Positions 27,213-38,815 of a stretch of 64,000 bases of DNA are shown one piece after another. This DNA is from Elusimicrobiota bacterium. Lineage in GTDB: Bacteria; Elusimicrobiota; Elusimicrobia; Elusimicrobiales; UBA9959. Positions within the stretch are counted from its first letter, which is position 1, and each line of letters starts with the position of its first letter. Below the pieces are notes generated by a model. That model saw only the letters and a list, made by a program, of their open reading frames with translations. It searched no databases and was not told the DNA's origin. The translations under genes and the position numbers were made by a program. The DNA is taken from the NCBI GenBank assembly GCA_019135865.1, contig JAGVVD010000011.1, positions 1-64,000 of the forward strand. Reading direction: 5' to 3'.

Positions 27213-27224
27213 ATCGGAGGTAAT

Positions 27225-27413
27225 ATGAAACGCAAGGAACTTGTCCGTTATCTGACCCAGGAAGGGTGCGTGCTTTCCCGCGAGGGAGGCAAGTACTCCA
27301 TCTTCACCAATCCAGCGACGAACAAGGAAGTGCCGGTGACCCGCCATAACGAGATAGCGGACTTCACCGTGCGCAAGATCTGCCGGGACCTCGGCGTGGA
27401 GCCTCCCCGGTGA
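27225..27413 (+). CDS. Solitary HicA/YcfA-like protein
   Basis: 62 residues with the HicA (double-stranded-RNA-binding-like) pattern: an N-terminal MKRKELVRYLTQEGCVLSREGG, a NPATNKEVPVTRH turn and a C-terminal helix RKICRDLGV. HicA toxins cleave mRNA with a histidine in the GxHxIY-type segment; here that segment is GGKYSIF, so the catalytic His appears to be Tyr. No HicB antitoxin gene is adjacent: the next gene is a lipoprotein overlapping by 4 nt. GGAGG precedes the ATG. It may be a non-toxic RNA-binding relative. Confidence 0.75.
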   Translation: MKRKELVRYLTQEGCVLSREGGKYSIFTNPATNKEVPVTRHNEIADFTVRKICRDLGVEPPR

Positions 27414-27817
27414 AACGCCTGGCGGTACCGGTCCTGCTCCTCTCGGCCTTCTCCGCCTGCGCCTCTCCGCGCGTGGACGTGATACAGGTCGGCCCCTGGT
27501 TCCAGCCTAAGCACTGGAAAGAGGTCGAGGTATTCTCGTCGAGGACCGAGACCCGGAAACCGTGGGGGGCCATCGCCTTGTTCCACGGCGAGCATATCCC
27601 CGGCGCGGACCCCAAGGCTTTCGAGAAGCAGAAGATCAAGGCCCGCCGCCTGGCCGCCGATATCGGGGCGGACGCCGTCATACTCATCCCCGAAGCCGTG
27701 AACAGGACCGATGTCCCGCTTTCGTCCGGAGAGGGCGGCAGCGGCCGCGTCTTCCTGAGCGGTCTGGCGCTTAAATATGAAGCCAACGTCTCCACCGCCG
27801 CGATCCGGAACCCGTAA
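27410..27817 (+). CDS. Small lipoprotein, unknown
   Basis: 135 residues. The N-terminus MKRLAVPVLLLSAFSACAS is a lipoprotein signal with the acylated cysteine at residue 17, though Phe at -3 is not ideal. The rest has a KIKARRLAADIGADAVILIPE segment reminiscent of small lipoproteins with a YbjQ- or RcsF-like alpha/beta domain; I cannot place it firmly. GTG start overlaps the HicA-like stop (GTGA). Its end overlaps the next gene by 41 nt. Confidence 0.65.
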   Translation: MKRLAVPVLLLSAFSACASPRVDVIQVGPWFQPKHWKEVEVFSSRTETRKPWGAIALFHGEHIPGADPKAFEKQKIKARRLAADIGADAVILIPEAVNRTDVPLSSGEGGSGRVFLSGLALKYEANVSTAAIRNP

Positions 27818-28478
27818 GAAGGTCGCTTACGGCCCGGAAGAGGCCGGGGCCTGGCGCGGCCGGGCCGTGATCATAGACCTTTTCAGGTTCTCCAACACCG
27901 TCTGCGCGCTGCTCGAGAGCGGGCGCCGCGACGTACGGATCTACGCGGACGCGGGGCTGGCCGTGGCGGCCGCGCGCGCGTCCGGGGCGGACATCTTTTC
28001 CGAGAAGGACCTGCCCGGCGTCGAGAAATACGACAATTCCCCCGTGACCGCGCTGCGCGGCTCGGACCCTTCCCGCCCGGCGGTGATAGTCACCAATTCC
28101 GGCTCGAAAGCCGTCATGGCCTGCCCTTCCGCGGCCGAGATCCTCATCGGCTGCTTCGCCAACGCGGCCGCGCTCTCGGACTATTGCGCTTCCTCCCCCA
28201 TGGACACGCTTTTCGTGCCGGCCTGCCTCTACTTCAACGGGGCCCACGCCGAGGACTTTTCCTGCGCGCGCTTCCTGGCCGGGGAGATCTCGTACGGGGA
28301 CGCGGTCGCGGAGATCCATTCCAGCGGCAGGCCGCTGGACTTCCTGGCCGGCCGCCCGGGGGGGAAGGGGGACCTGGAGCTGGCCCTCTCCGCGGATATT
28401 CTAAGGACCGTGCCTTCCGCCAGCCACCGGGGCGTGTTCGCTCCGGTATTCCCGGCCGGGACGGGGGTGAAGGGGTGA
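27777..28478 (+). CDS. ComB-family 2-phosphosulfolactate phosphatase-like protein
   Basis: 233 residues. AVIIDLFRFSNTVCALLESG matches the ComB signature (VxIDxxRxTTTI..AL), and VIVTNSGSKAVMAC aligns with the family TTNGT segment. ComB removes phosphate from 2-phosphosulfolactate in coenzyme M synthesis, but many bacteria without coenzyme M carry homologues of unknown role. The ATG at 27777 overlaps the previous gene by 41 nt; no later start precedes the conserved domain. Its stop overlaps queC (GTGA), so it is translationally tied to queuosine genes. Confidence 0.75.
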   Translation: MKPTSPPPRSGTRKKVAYGPEEAGAWRGRAVIIDLFRFSNTVCALLESGRRDVRIYADAGLAVAAARASGADIFSEKDLPGVEKYDNSPVTALRGSDPSRPAVIVTNSGSKAVMACPSAAEILIGCFANAAALSDYCASSPMDTLFVPACLYFNGAHAEDFSCARFLAGEISYGDAVAEIHSSGRPLDFLAGRPGGKGDLELALSADILRTVPSASHRGVFAPVFPAGTGVKG

Positions 28479-29152
28479 AGCGCAAGGCGGCGGTCCTCTT
28501 TTCCGGCGGGCTGGATTCCACGGTCGCGCTCTCCTGGGCGCTGTCCAAAGGCTTCGAGTGCTCCGCCGTCTCTTTCGCCTACGGACAGCGCCATTCCCGC
28601 GAGAACCGCAGCGCCAGGGCCATCGCCCGCCGCCTGGGCGTGAAGCTTTACGAAATAGAACTGGACTTCCCCTGGTTCCGCGCCAGTTCGCTGGTCGGAA
28701 AAGGGGGCCGGCTGCCCGAGCAGAAGCTCTCCGCCATAGGCCGGCCCGGCGATATCCCTTCGACCTATGTCCCCGGCCGCAACCTCGTCTTCGCTTCGGC
28801 CGGCGTCTCGCTGGCGGACGCCATAGGCGCCCGGGCGGTCGTACTGGGCCCCAATATCGTGGACTATTCCGGCTACCCCGACTGCCGTCCCGCTTTCTAC
28901 CGCGCCCTCGAAAAAGCCGCCGCCTTCGGCACCCGCCAGGGCGACCGCGGCGAGCGGATAAAGCTCCTCACTCCTCTGATAAAACTGAGCAAGGCCGGCA
29001 TAGTGCGGCTGGGGATGAGGCTCAGTGCCCCGCTGGAGCTGACCTGGTCCTGCTACGCCGGCGGCCGACGGCCCTGCGGCCGCTGCGATTCCTGCAAACT
29101 GCGCGCCAAGGGTTTCACAGAAGCCGGCGTCCCGGACCCCGCCCTGAAATGA
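28475..29152 (+). CDS. queC: 7-cyano-7-deazaguanine synthase
   Basis: 225 residues; makes preQ0 from 7-carboxy-7-deazaguanine with ATP and ammonia in queuosine synthesis. The PP-loop SGGLDST is at residues 10-16 and the C-terminal zinc site CYAGG...CGRCDSC is complete. GTG start overlapping the ComB-like gene; the stop overlaps queE (ATGA). Confidence 0.96.
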   Translation: MKRKAAVLFSGGLDSTVALSWALSKGFECSAVSFAYGQRHSRENRSARAIARRLGVKLYEIELDFPWFRASSLVGKGGRLPEQKLSAIGRPGDIPSTYVPGRNLVFASAGVSLADAIGARAVVLGPNIVDYSGYPDCRPAFYRALEKAAAFGTRQGDRGERIKLLTPLIKLSKAGIVRLGMRLSAPLELTWSCYAGGRRPCGRCDSCKLRAKGFTEAGVPDPALK

Positions 29153-29847
29153 AAGTCCCCGCCGCGCCGGTACACGAGATCTTCTGTTCCCGGCAGGGCG
29201 AGGGCCTGCATTGCGGCCGGAAACAGGCGTTCCTCCGCTTCGCCGGCTGCAACCTGGGCTGCTCCTATTGCGACGAGCCCGCGGCCCGCGCGCTCCCGTC
29301 CTTCCTGATGACCCCGGCCGAGGCCGCCGCGGAGGTGGTCGGACAGGCCCGCCGCGGCCGCGCGCGGACGGTCTCCCTCACCGGCGGCGAACCGCTTATC
29401 CACTGGCGGTTCATAAAGGCGCTGGCGCCGCTGCTCAGAAAGGCCGGCCTCGGGATACACCTGGAGACCAACGGTACGCTCTGGCGCGAACTGGCGCGGG
29501 TGGCGCGGCACGTGGACGCGGTGGCCATGGACATCAAGGTCCCCTCGGCGGGGGGGCACCGCCCTCTCTGGGCCGCCCACCGCAGGTTCCTGGCCGCCGC
29601 CCGCGGCAAGGTCTTCGTCAAGGTCGTCCTCACCGCTTCTTCGTCGCTGTCCGACTTCGAGAAAGCCGCGGACCTGGCCGCCGCCGCCGGCCGGGATATC
29701 CCTTTTTTCATACAGCCGGCCACCCGCAATAAAGGAGCGCGCCCGCCGTCCGCCCTTTTCCTGCGCGAGGCCGCGGCTTACGCCCGGGGCCGGCTGGCCA
29801 GGGTGAAGATCCTCCCGCAGCAGCACCCGCTGTGGGGGGTCAGGTAG
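29149..29847 (+). CDS. queE: 7-carboxy-7-deazaguanine synthase
   Basis: 232 residues. A radical SAM enzyme with the CxxxCxxC cluster motif in CNLGCSYC, the QueE-type N-terminus HEIFCSRQGEGLHCGRKQAFLRFAGC and TGGEPL. It ring-contracts carboxy-tetrahydropterin to CDG, the substrate of QueC encoded upstream. queD and queF are not in the window. Confidence 0.95.
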   Translation: MKVPAAPVHEIFCSRQGEGLHCGRKQAFLRFAGCNLGCSYCDEPAARALPSFLMTPAEAAAEVVGQARRGRARTVSLTGGEPLIHWRFIKALAPLLRKAGLGIHLETNGTLWRELARVARHVDAVAMDIKVPSAGGHRPLWAAHRRFLAAARGKVFVKVVLTASSSLSDFEKAADLAAAAGRDIPFFIQPATRNKGARPPSALFLREAAAYARGRLARVKILPQQHPLWGVR

Positions 29848-29855
29848 GAGGAATC

Positions 29856-30161
29856 ATGTCGGAAGGCTCGTTCCTGATAGACTGTCCCTGCTGCAAGGCC
29901 CGCATCGAGGTGGACCGCAAGACCGGCAAGGTCCTGCGCCACTGGGACAAGCCCAAAGTGAAAGAGGGGGCGGACCCCATGGCGGAGGCCATGAAGAAGA
30001 TGCAGGAGGACAAGGCCCGCCTGGACGGCTATTTTTCCGGCGCCCGGGACGAGATGGACAAGAAGAAGAAGGACCTGCTGGACAAGTTCGAGCAGGAGAA
30101 GAAACGCATCGAGGAATCGGGCGAGGATATCAAGCCGATAAACCCCATGGACCTGGACTGA
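29856..30161 (+). CDS. Small CPCC zinc-ribbon / coiled-coil protein, unknown
   Basis: 101 residues. An N-terminal LIDCPCCKARIEVDRKTGKVL half zinc ribbon (one CxxC pair, so possibly a dimeric metal site) precedes a long Lys/Glu/Asp-rich helix (about residues 40-90) likely to form a coiled coil, and a PINPMDLD tail. Soluble, no signal. A strong TAGGAGGAATC site precedes the ATG. It ends the que unit, before a terminator. Function unknown. Confidence 0.75.
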   Translation: MSEGSFLIDCPCCKARIEVDRKTGKVLRHWDKPKVKEGADPMAEAMKKMQEDKARLDGYFSGARDEMDKKKKDLLDKFEQEKKRIEESGEDIKPINPMDLD

Positions 30162-30189
30162 CCGCGGGTCCCAAAAAGGCCTTCCCAAC

Positions 30190-30217
30190 GGGCCCACCTC
30201 CGGGTGGGCCTTTTTTT
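30190..30217 (+). terminator. Rho-independent terminator
   Basis: GGCCCACC (30191-30198), TCCG loop, GGTGGGCC (30203-30210) and seven T residues. A textbook terminator ending the queCE unit. Confidence 0.95.
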
Positions 30218-30242
30218 GTCTTAAAAAAGCCCTTCGGCCCTT

Positions 30243-30269
30243 TTGGAACGGGGGGGCGCGGGCTAGAAT
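30243..30269 (+). promoter_or_regulatory. Predicted promoter of the PLD-protein gene (leaderless)
   Basis: TTGGAA at 30243-30248 and TAGAAT at 30264-30269, spacer 15 nt (short). Only 5 nt separate the -10 box from the ATG, so the expected start of transcription coincides with the start codon. Confidence 0.55.
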
Positions 30270-30274
30270 ATAGC

Positions 30275-31927
30275 ATGATCAAAACCAAGTCCGTTCTCAT
30301 CGCTTCTTTGATCCTCCCCCTTATATCCTCCGGCTCCTTCGCCGGCGGGGATTACGATTCAAGGCTGGCCGAGTTGCAGTCCGGCATGGAGCGCACCGCC
30401 GCCTCGCTCGGCCTGCCGGTCCATGAGGACTGGGCCGCCGACCTCAGCGGCCGCTTCGACGGCTCGCTTTCCGGAGACCAGGCCGCCGCTCTGCAGCCGA
30501 CCCCGCTGCGCGCCCCCGCCGCGCGCCCGCTGGTCCCCGAGCTGCCCGTCATACCCCCGCTTCCTTCCGATTACCCGCTGCCCGAGCCGGTCTCCTACGC
30601 CGGCACCGCGGTCATAGCCTGGCACGCTCTCGGCGCCCAGCTCTCCGACAACGGCTGGATACCGTGGGCGGACGGCGCCCCCACTTTCGACGATGTCTCC
30701 AAGCGCGTACTGGACGCCTCGGTCTCCAGGTCCTATCCCGCCCGCCGCGCCGGCCAGCAGTCGCTTTTCCTCGACCCCGGCTTCGTGGCCGAGTACGAGA
30801 ACGCCACCGGCGCCCGCTTCGCGGCCGGCAACAGCGCCCGCTACCTGGTCAACGGCCCCGCCTCCTTCGCGATGCGCGACCGCCTGATGCGCGAGGCCAA
30901 AAAGAGCCTGCTGGTCTCCAGCTGGGCCTTCTACGACGATATCACCGGCTGGGAAGGCGCCCAGTACCTGATCCTCAAGAAGCGCGAGGGCCTGGAAGTG
31001 AAGGTCATCGTGGACAAGAAGGTCGCCGTCGGCCACGGCAAGCGCGTGCTCAAGCTGATGGAAGAGGCCGGCATAGAGGTCCTGCGCTACGACGAAGCCG
31101 GCCGCGGCAACGATATCTGGCACGTCAAGATGATGATAGTGGACGACAAGTACGCCATAGTCGGCGGCATGAATTTCGGCGACGTCTACTCCCACAAGGA
31201 CCCCAACAACGTGAAATGGCGCGACACCGACGTCATCTACTCCGGCCCCGCCGTGGCCGAGAGCCGCCGCCTCTTCGCCCGGGTCTGGAACGCCAAGGTC
31301 CGCGAGAGCAAGCTGAAGTTCGGGCTGGTCTCCGAGAACGCCTCCGGCGCCTGGGAGGGCGGTCCCGCGAAGATAGGCGTGGTAATGCAGAACCCTCCCC
31401 AGAACTCCCCGATACTGGTCAGCATAGTTAAGGCGATGTACGGCGCCACCGAGCGCATCAACATAGAGAACGCCTACTTCGTCTCGCTGCCCGTGGTCTC
31501 CAAGGCCGTGCTCGACGCGGTCGCCCGCGGCGTCGAGGTCAACATCATCACCAACTCCAAGGAGAGCATCGACCCCGAAGGCAAGACCATCGTGGACGCG
31601 ATGTACAAGTGCCTGATGCCCCTGGCCCAGGCCGGCGCCAACATCTACCTCTACCAGGGCGACGCCACGCTGCACTCCAAGTTCATGACCGTCGACGGCG
31701 TGTTCGCCAATATCGGCTCCTACAACCTGCACCCCCGCGGCGAGCGCTACGACACCGAGGTCAATGTCGCGATAGTGGACCCGGTCTCCACCGCGCAGCT
31801 GGACGAGGCTTTCGCCAACGATGTGGCCATGTCCCGCCGGGTGACCTCCCCCGACCAGCTGGGCGAGAAGCCGGGCTGGCTGTCGAGCTTCGTTTCCGAG
31901 TACTTCTACGCGCAACTGAAGAAATAA
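30275..31927 (+). CDS. Secreted phospholipase D / cardiolipin synthase-like protein
   Basis: 550 residues. A signal peptide (about 1-24, ending SGSFA) is followed by ~120 residues of Pro-rich N-terminal sequence and two PLD domains. HKD motif 1 is H283-V-K285...D290 and motif 2 is H467-S-K469...D474, each followed by the G-x-x-N element (GGMNFGD, GSYNLHP). Such enzymes transfer or hydrolyse phosphatidyl groups; export suggests a periplasmic or extracellular role rather than bulk cardiolipin synthesis. It stands alone between a terminator and another terminator and has no Shine-Dalgarno. Confidence 0.9.
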   Translation: MIKTKSVLIASLILPLISSGSFAGGDYDSRLAELQSGMERTAASLGLPVHEDWAADLSGRFDGSLSGDQAAALQPTPLRAPAARPLVPELPVIPPLPSDYPLPEPVSYAGTAVIAWHALGAQLSDNGWIPWADGAPTFDDVSKRVLDASVSRSYPARRAGQQSLFLDPGFVAEYENATGARFAAGNSARYLVNGPASFAMRDRLMREAKKSLLVSSWAFYDDITGWEGAQYLILKKREGLEVKVIVDKKVAVGHGKRVLKLMEEAGIEVLRYDEAGRGNDIWHVKMMIVDDKYAIVGGMNFGDVYSHKDPNNVKWRDTDVIYSGPAVAESRRLFARVWNAKVRESKLKFGLVSENASGAWEGGPAKIGVVMQNPPQNSPILVSIVKAMYGATERINIENAYFVSLPVVSKAVLDAVARGVEVNIITNSKESIDPEGKTIVDAMYKCLMPLAQAGANIYLYQGDATLHSKFMTVDGVFANIGSYNLHPRGERYDTEVNVAIVDPVSTAQLDEAFANDVAMSRRVTSPDQLGEKPGWLSSFVSEYFYAQLKK

Positions 31928-31947
31928 GGCCGCAGCCGCCCCAGGAA

Positions 31948-31983
31948 CCCCCGCCCCGGACCTGTCCGCGGCGGGGGCTTTCT
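31948..31983 (+). terminator. Terminator after the PLD gene
   Basis: CCCCCGCC (31948-31955) pairs with GGCGGGGG (31970-31977), with an inner CGGAC/GTCCG stem, followed by CTTTCT. Strong stem, moderate T-run. Confidence 0.85.
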
Positions 31984-31984
31984 G

Positions 31985-32014
31985 TTGACAGCGGGGGAGA
32001 GGAATGGCTAGGAT
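31985..32014 (+). promoter_or_regulatory. Predicted promoter of wrbA
   Basis: Perfect TTGACA (31985-31990), 18-nt spacer, TAGGAT (32009-32014). The predicted start near 32021 leaves a ~21-nt leader containing GGGAGGG before the ATG at 32042, a conventional leadered promoter unlike several others in the window. Confidence 0.75.
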
Positions 32015-32041
32015 GGGTCCATCGGTACACGGGAGGGTATC

Positions 32042-32656
32042 ATGAAAATACTTCTGGTCTATTATTCGATGTACGGCCACATGCACGGGATGATCGAGGC
32101 CGCCGCCGAGGGCGCGAAGTCGGTGAAGGGCGCCGAGGTGGAGATAAAGCGCGTGCCCGAGACGCTGCCGGAAGAGGTGCTCGGCAAGATGGGCGCGCTG
32201 GAGGCGCAGAAGGCCCAGGCCTCCGTGCCGGTCTGCTCGCCGGACGATCTGCCGAAAGCCGACGGCATAATCTTCGGCACGCCGACGCGCTTCGGCAATA
32301 TGTGCGGCCAGATGAGGCAGTTCCTGGATTCCACGGGCGGGCTCTGGGCCAAAGGCTCGCTGGTCGGCAAGGTCGGCAGCGTGATGTCCAGTTCCGCCAC
32401 CCAGCACGGCGGCCAGGAATCCACGATACTTTCGTTCCATAATACGCTGCTGCATCACGGCATGGTCATAGCCGGCCTGCCCTACGCCTTCCAGGGCCAG
32501 ATGGGCGTCGAAGAGGTCAAGGGCGGCAGTCCCTACGGCGCCTCGACGATAGCCGGCGGCCAGGGCGAGCGGATGCCCAGCAAGGTGGAGCTGGAGGCGG
32601 CCCGCTACCAGGGCAGGTACGTCGCGGAGCTGGCGAAGAAACTCTCCGCTAAATAG
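32042..32656 (+). CDS. wrbA: NAD(P)H:quinone oxidoreductase, WrbA type
   Basis: 204 residues. Flavodoxin-like fold binding [31 protein letters not shown] is the phosphate-binding start, and [18 protein letters not shown] and [13 protein letters not shown] are WrbA hallmarks. It reduces quinones by two electrons, avoiding semiquinone radicals. Single-gene unit between its own promoter and terminator. Confidence 0.95.
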   Translation: MKILLVYYSMYGHMHGMIEAAAEGAKSVKGAEVEIKRVPETLPEEVLGKMGALEAQKAQASVPVCSPDDLPKADGIIFGTPTRFGNMCGQMRQFLDSTGGLWAKGSLVGKVGSVMSSSATQHGGQESTILSFHNTLLHHGMVIAGLPYAFQGQMGVEEVKGGSPYGASTIAGGQGERMPSKVELEAARYQGRYVAELAKKLSAK

Positions 32657-32683
32657 GGCGGGCCTCCGCCGACGTTCCGGAAG

Positions 32684-32713
32684 GCCCCGGCCCGCGCCGG
32701 GGCTTTTTCTTTT
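32684..32713 (+). terminator. Terminator after wrbA
   Basis: GCCCCGGC (32684-32691), CCGC loop, GCCGGGGC (32696-32703) and a TTTTTCTTTT run. Textbook. Confidence 0.95.
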
Positions 32714-32736
32714 CCCGGCCGCGCCGGGCTAAATTG

Positions 32737-32742
32737 TATAAT
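32737..32742 (+). promoter_or_regulatory. Predicted -10 box of glnS (leaderless)
   Basis: Perfect TATAAT, 6 nt before the ATG at 32749; the expected start is the A of the ATG. No good -35 hexamer and no Shine-Dalgarno. Confidence 0.6.
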
Positions 32743-32748
32743 TCCCCT

Positions 32749-34443
<1,695 letters not shown>

Positions 34444-34452
34444 GGAGGCGGC

Positions 34453-36273
34453 ATGACCGAAAAGAAACAGGGCGTAAACTGGGACCTCACCTCTTATTTC
34501 CCGTCGTTCGACGGGCCGGAGATGAGGGCTTTCAAGAAGAAACTTTCCGCCGATATCGCGGCGATACAGAAGAAGGCCGCGAAGCTGCCCCCGCTGTCCG
34601 CCCGCGCGGCGAACGACTGGGAGAAGCTGATACTCGCCGCCGAGAACGCGGGCACGCGCCTGGGGCATCTTTACTCCTACGCCGGCTGCCTGAGCGCCGC
34701 CCACGCCGACAACGAGGCCTACGCCGCCGAGGAAGCGCGGCTGGCGGGCCTGGAAGCGGAGTATTCCAAGTTCCTCGTCGACCTGCTGCGGGCTTTCAAG
34801 GACGCCCCGGAAAAGGTCTTCGCCTCTTTCGTGAAGCGCCCGCGGCTGAAGGACATCGCCTATTCCCTGAAGCGGACGCGCGAGCGGGCCCGCCGCACCA
34901 TGAGCCCGTCCGAGGAGAAACTGGCCGCCGACCTCTCCGTCGACGGGTTCCAGTCCTGGGAGAGGCTCTACGACAAGATCTCCTCCAAGCTGACCTTCGA
35001 GATGCGCTGGCCGGACGGGCGCGTCGAGACGCTGCCCGTTTCGCGCTGGCGCGCGCTGATGGCCGACCCGGACCGCAAGGTCGGACGGGCCGCCTTCGAG
35101 GGCGGCAACCGGGCCTGGGCCGCGATAGAGGACCCCTGCGCCGCGGCGCTCAACGCGCTCAGCGGCACGCGCCTTACGCTCAACAAGCGCCGCGGGATGA
35201 GGCATTTCCTCGACCAGTCGCTTTTCGGCGCGGGGATAAAGCGCTCCACGCTCGACGCCATGTACAAGGCGGTGCACCGCAACCTCGAACCCGTGCGCGA
35301 CATCCTGCGCGTCAAGGCGGCCGCGATGGGACGCAAGGGGATAGCTTTCTACGAGCGCGAGGCCCCGCTGCCGCTCAAGGACGGCAAGACCTATACCTGG
35401 GAGGAAGGCTCGGCCAAGGTGGAGGGGGCTTTCGGCCGGGTCTATCCCGCGCTGGGGGCTTTCTATAAGGACTTCGTCGCCAAAAAGCGGCTGGAGAGCG
35501 AGGCCCGCGGCGGCAAGCGGCCGGGCGCCTTCTGCACCGGCTCGCATCTTACCGGCGAGGGCCGCGTCTACATGACCTTCAACGGGGCGCTGGGCGACGT
35601 CAATACGCTGGCCCACGAGATGGGCCACGCCTGGCACAGCCACCTGATGCGGGACATGCGCGGCTGGGCGACGGAATACCCGATGACGCTGGCCGAGACC
35701 GCCTCCATCTTCGGCGAGCATATCCTCGCGGAGGGCGTGCAGGGCGACCCGTCGGTGCCGGAGGCGCAGAAGCTCATCATGCTCGACGAGTACCTGACCG
35801 GCGCCGCCGTGACGATACTCGACATCACCGTGCGCTTCGAGTTCGAAAAGGCCTTCCACGAGGAACGGGCCGGCGGCGAGGTCTCCGCCGCCCGCCTGAA
35901 GGAACTGATGTCCGCCGCGCAGCGCAGGATCTTCGGCGACGCGCTGGAGCCGGGCGGCGAGGACCCCATGTTCTGGGCGTCCAAGCTGCACTTCTACCGC
36001 GCCGGCGTTTCGTTCTACAACTATCCCTATACCTTCGGCTTCCTGCTGGCGGCCACGCTGTTCAGGAAGTTCAAGGAAGAAGGGCCGTCGTTCCTGCCCA
36101 GGTACGAATCTTTCCTCCGTCTTTCCGGCTCCGACACGGCGGAAGGAGTGGCCCGCCGCAGCCTGGGCGCCGACATAGGGAAGCCGGAGTTCTGGGAGAC
36201 GGCGATAAAAGGGCTGGCGGAGCCGCTGGCGCGCTACCGCAAGCTGCTGGACGGCGTGAAAGCCGCGGCCTGA
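34453..36273 (+). CDS. pepF: Oligoendopeptidase F (M3B metallopeptidase)
   Basis: 606 residues, typical for PepF. The zinc motif is H388-E-M-G-H392 followed by AWHS, and the third ligand lies in the TLAETASIFGE helix. It degrades oligopeptides in the cytoplasm; no signal peptide is present. Starts 9 nt after glnS behind GGAGG, so the two are probably co-transcribed, ending at the terminator downstream. Confidence 0.94.
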   Translation: MTEKKQGVNWDLTSYFPSFDGPEMRAFKKKLSADIAAIQKKAAKLPPLSARAANDWEKLILAAENAGTRLGHLYSYAGCLSAAHADNEAYAAEEARLAGLEAEYSKFLVDLLRAFKDAPEKVFASFVKRPRLKDIAYSLKRTRERARRTMSPSEEKLAADLSVDGFQSWERLYDKISSKLTFEMRWPDGRVETLPVSRWRALMADPDRKVGRAAFEGGNRAWAAIEDPCAAALNALSGTRLTLNKRRGMRHFLDQSLFGAGIKRSTLDAMYKAVHRNLEPVRDILRVKAAAMGRKGIAFYEREAPLPLKDGKTYTWEEGSAKVEGAFGRVYPALGAFYKDFVAKKRLESEARGGKRPGAFCTGSHLTGEGRVYMTFNGALGDVNTLAHEMGHAWHSHLMRDMRGWATEYPMTLAETASIFGEHILAEGVQGDPSVPEAQKLIMLDEYLTGAAVTILDITVRFEFEKAFHEERAGGEVSAARLKELMSAAQRRIFGDALEPGGEDPMFWASKLHFYRAGVSFYNYPYTFGFLLAATLFRKFKEEGPSFLPRYESFLRLSGSDTAEGVARRSLGADIGKPEFWETAIKGLAEPLARYRKLLDGVKAAA

Positions 36274-36297
36274 ACGGTCCCGGGACCGCGCCGGCAA

Positions 36298-36331
36298 GGC
36301 CGGGGAGGAGAACCCTCCCCGGCCTTTTTTT
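36298..36331 (+). terminator. Terminator after pepF
   Basis: An 11-bp stem GGCCGGGGAGG (36298-36308) with CCTCCCCGGCC (36314-36324) and seven T residues. Textbook. Confidence 0.95.
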
Positions 36332-36349
36332 CCCGGCGGGCCGCCGGAT

Positions 36350-36378
36350 TTGGAAATGCGCGCCAAAAGAATTAAAAT
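36350..36378 (+). promoter_or_regulatory. Predicted promoter of the hpt-ftsH-cdaA unit
   Basis: TTGGAA (36350-36355), 17-nt spacer, TAAAAT (36373-36378); predicted start near 36385, 13 nt before the ATG. A second box TATAGT (36380-36385) would give an even shorter leader. There is no Shine-Dalgarno in either case. No further convincing promoter is seen before the sugar locus, so this may drive up to 16 kb. Confidence 0.65.
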
Positions 36379-36397
36379 ATATAGTCTGTAACTGTAT

Positions 36398-36937
36398 ATG
36401 CACAGGAACATAGCCGAGATACTGATAGAGCCGGAGAAACTGCAGGCCCGCATAGCGGAGCTGGCGGAGAAGATCTCCGCGGACTATCACGGCAGGACGC
36501 TTTCGCTCATAGGCGTGCTCAAAGGCAGCGTGCTGTTCCTGTCGGACCTGTTGAAGGGCCTCAAGCTCGACGCGCACGTGGATTTCATGATGGTCTCGTC
36601 CTATTCGGGCCAGAAGTCCACGGGCGTCGTGCGCACGCTGCTCGACCTCAAGGAGAGCATCGAGGGGCGCGACGTGCTGGTGGTGGAGGATATCGTGGAC
36701 TCCGGGCTGACGATGGACTACCTGCTCAAGAACCTCAAGACCCGCCGGCCCCGCTCCGTGGAGGTCTGCACCCTGCTCGACAAACCGTCCTGCCGGGCGG
36801 TGAAGGTCCCGATAAAGTACAAAGGTTTCGACATCCCGGATAAATTCGTGGTCGGCTACGGCCTGGACTACAACGAACTTTACAGGAACCTGCCCTATAT
36901 AGGCGTCCTGAAACCGTCCGCGATAAAAGGAAAGTAA
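36398..36937 (+). CDS. hpt: Hypoxanthine phosphoribosyltransferase
   Basis: 179 residues; purine salvage (hypoxanthine/guanine + PRPP). The PRPP motif VLVVEDIVDSGLTM and the segment LSLIGVLKGSVLFLSDLLK are standard. hpt next to ftsH is a common bacterial pairing. The next ATG follows directly on its stop. Confidence 0.96.
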   Translation: MHRNIAEILIEPEKLQARIAELAEKISADYHGRTLSLIGVLKGSVLFLSDLLKGLKLDAHVDFMMVSSYSGQKSTGVVRTLLDLKESIEGRDVLVVEDIVDSGLTMDYLLKNLKTRRPRSVEVCTLLDKPSCRAVKVPIKYKGFDIPDKFVVGYGLDYNELYRNLPYIGVLKPSAIKGK

Positions 36938-38812
<1,875 letters not shown>

Positions 38813-38815
38813 CCG

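Noticed and set aside
27225-27817. A HicAB toxin-antitoxin pair
   Set aside because: The gene after the HicA-like frame encodes a lipoprotein with a signal peptide, not an RNase H-like HicB.
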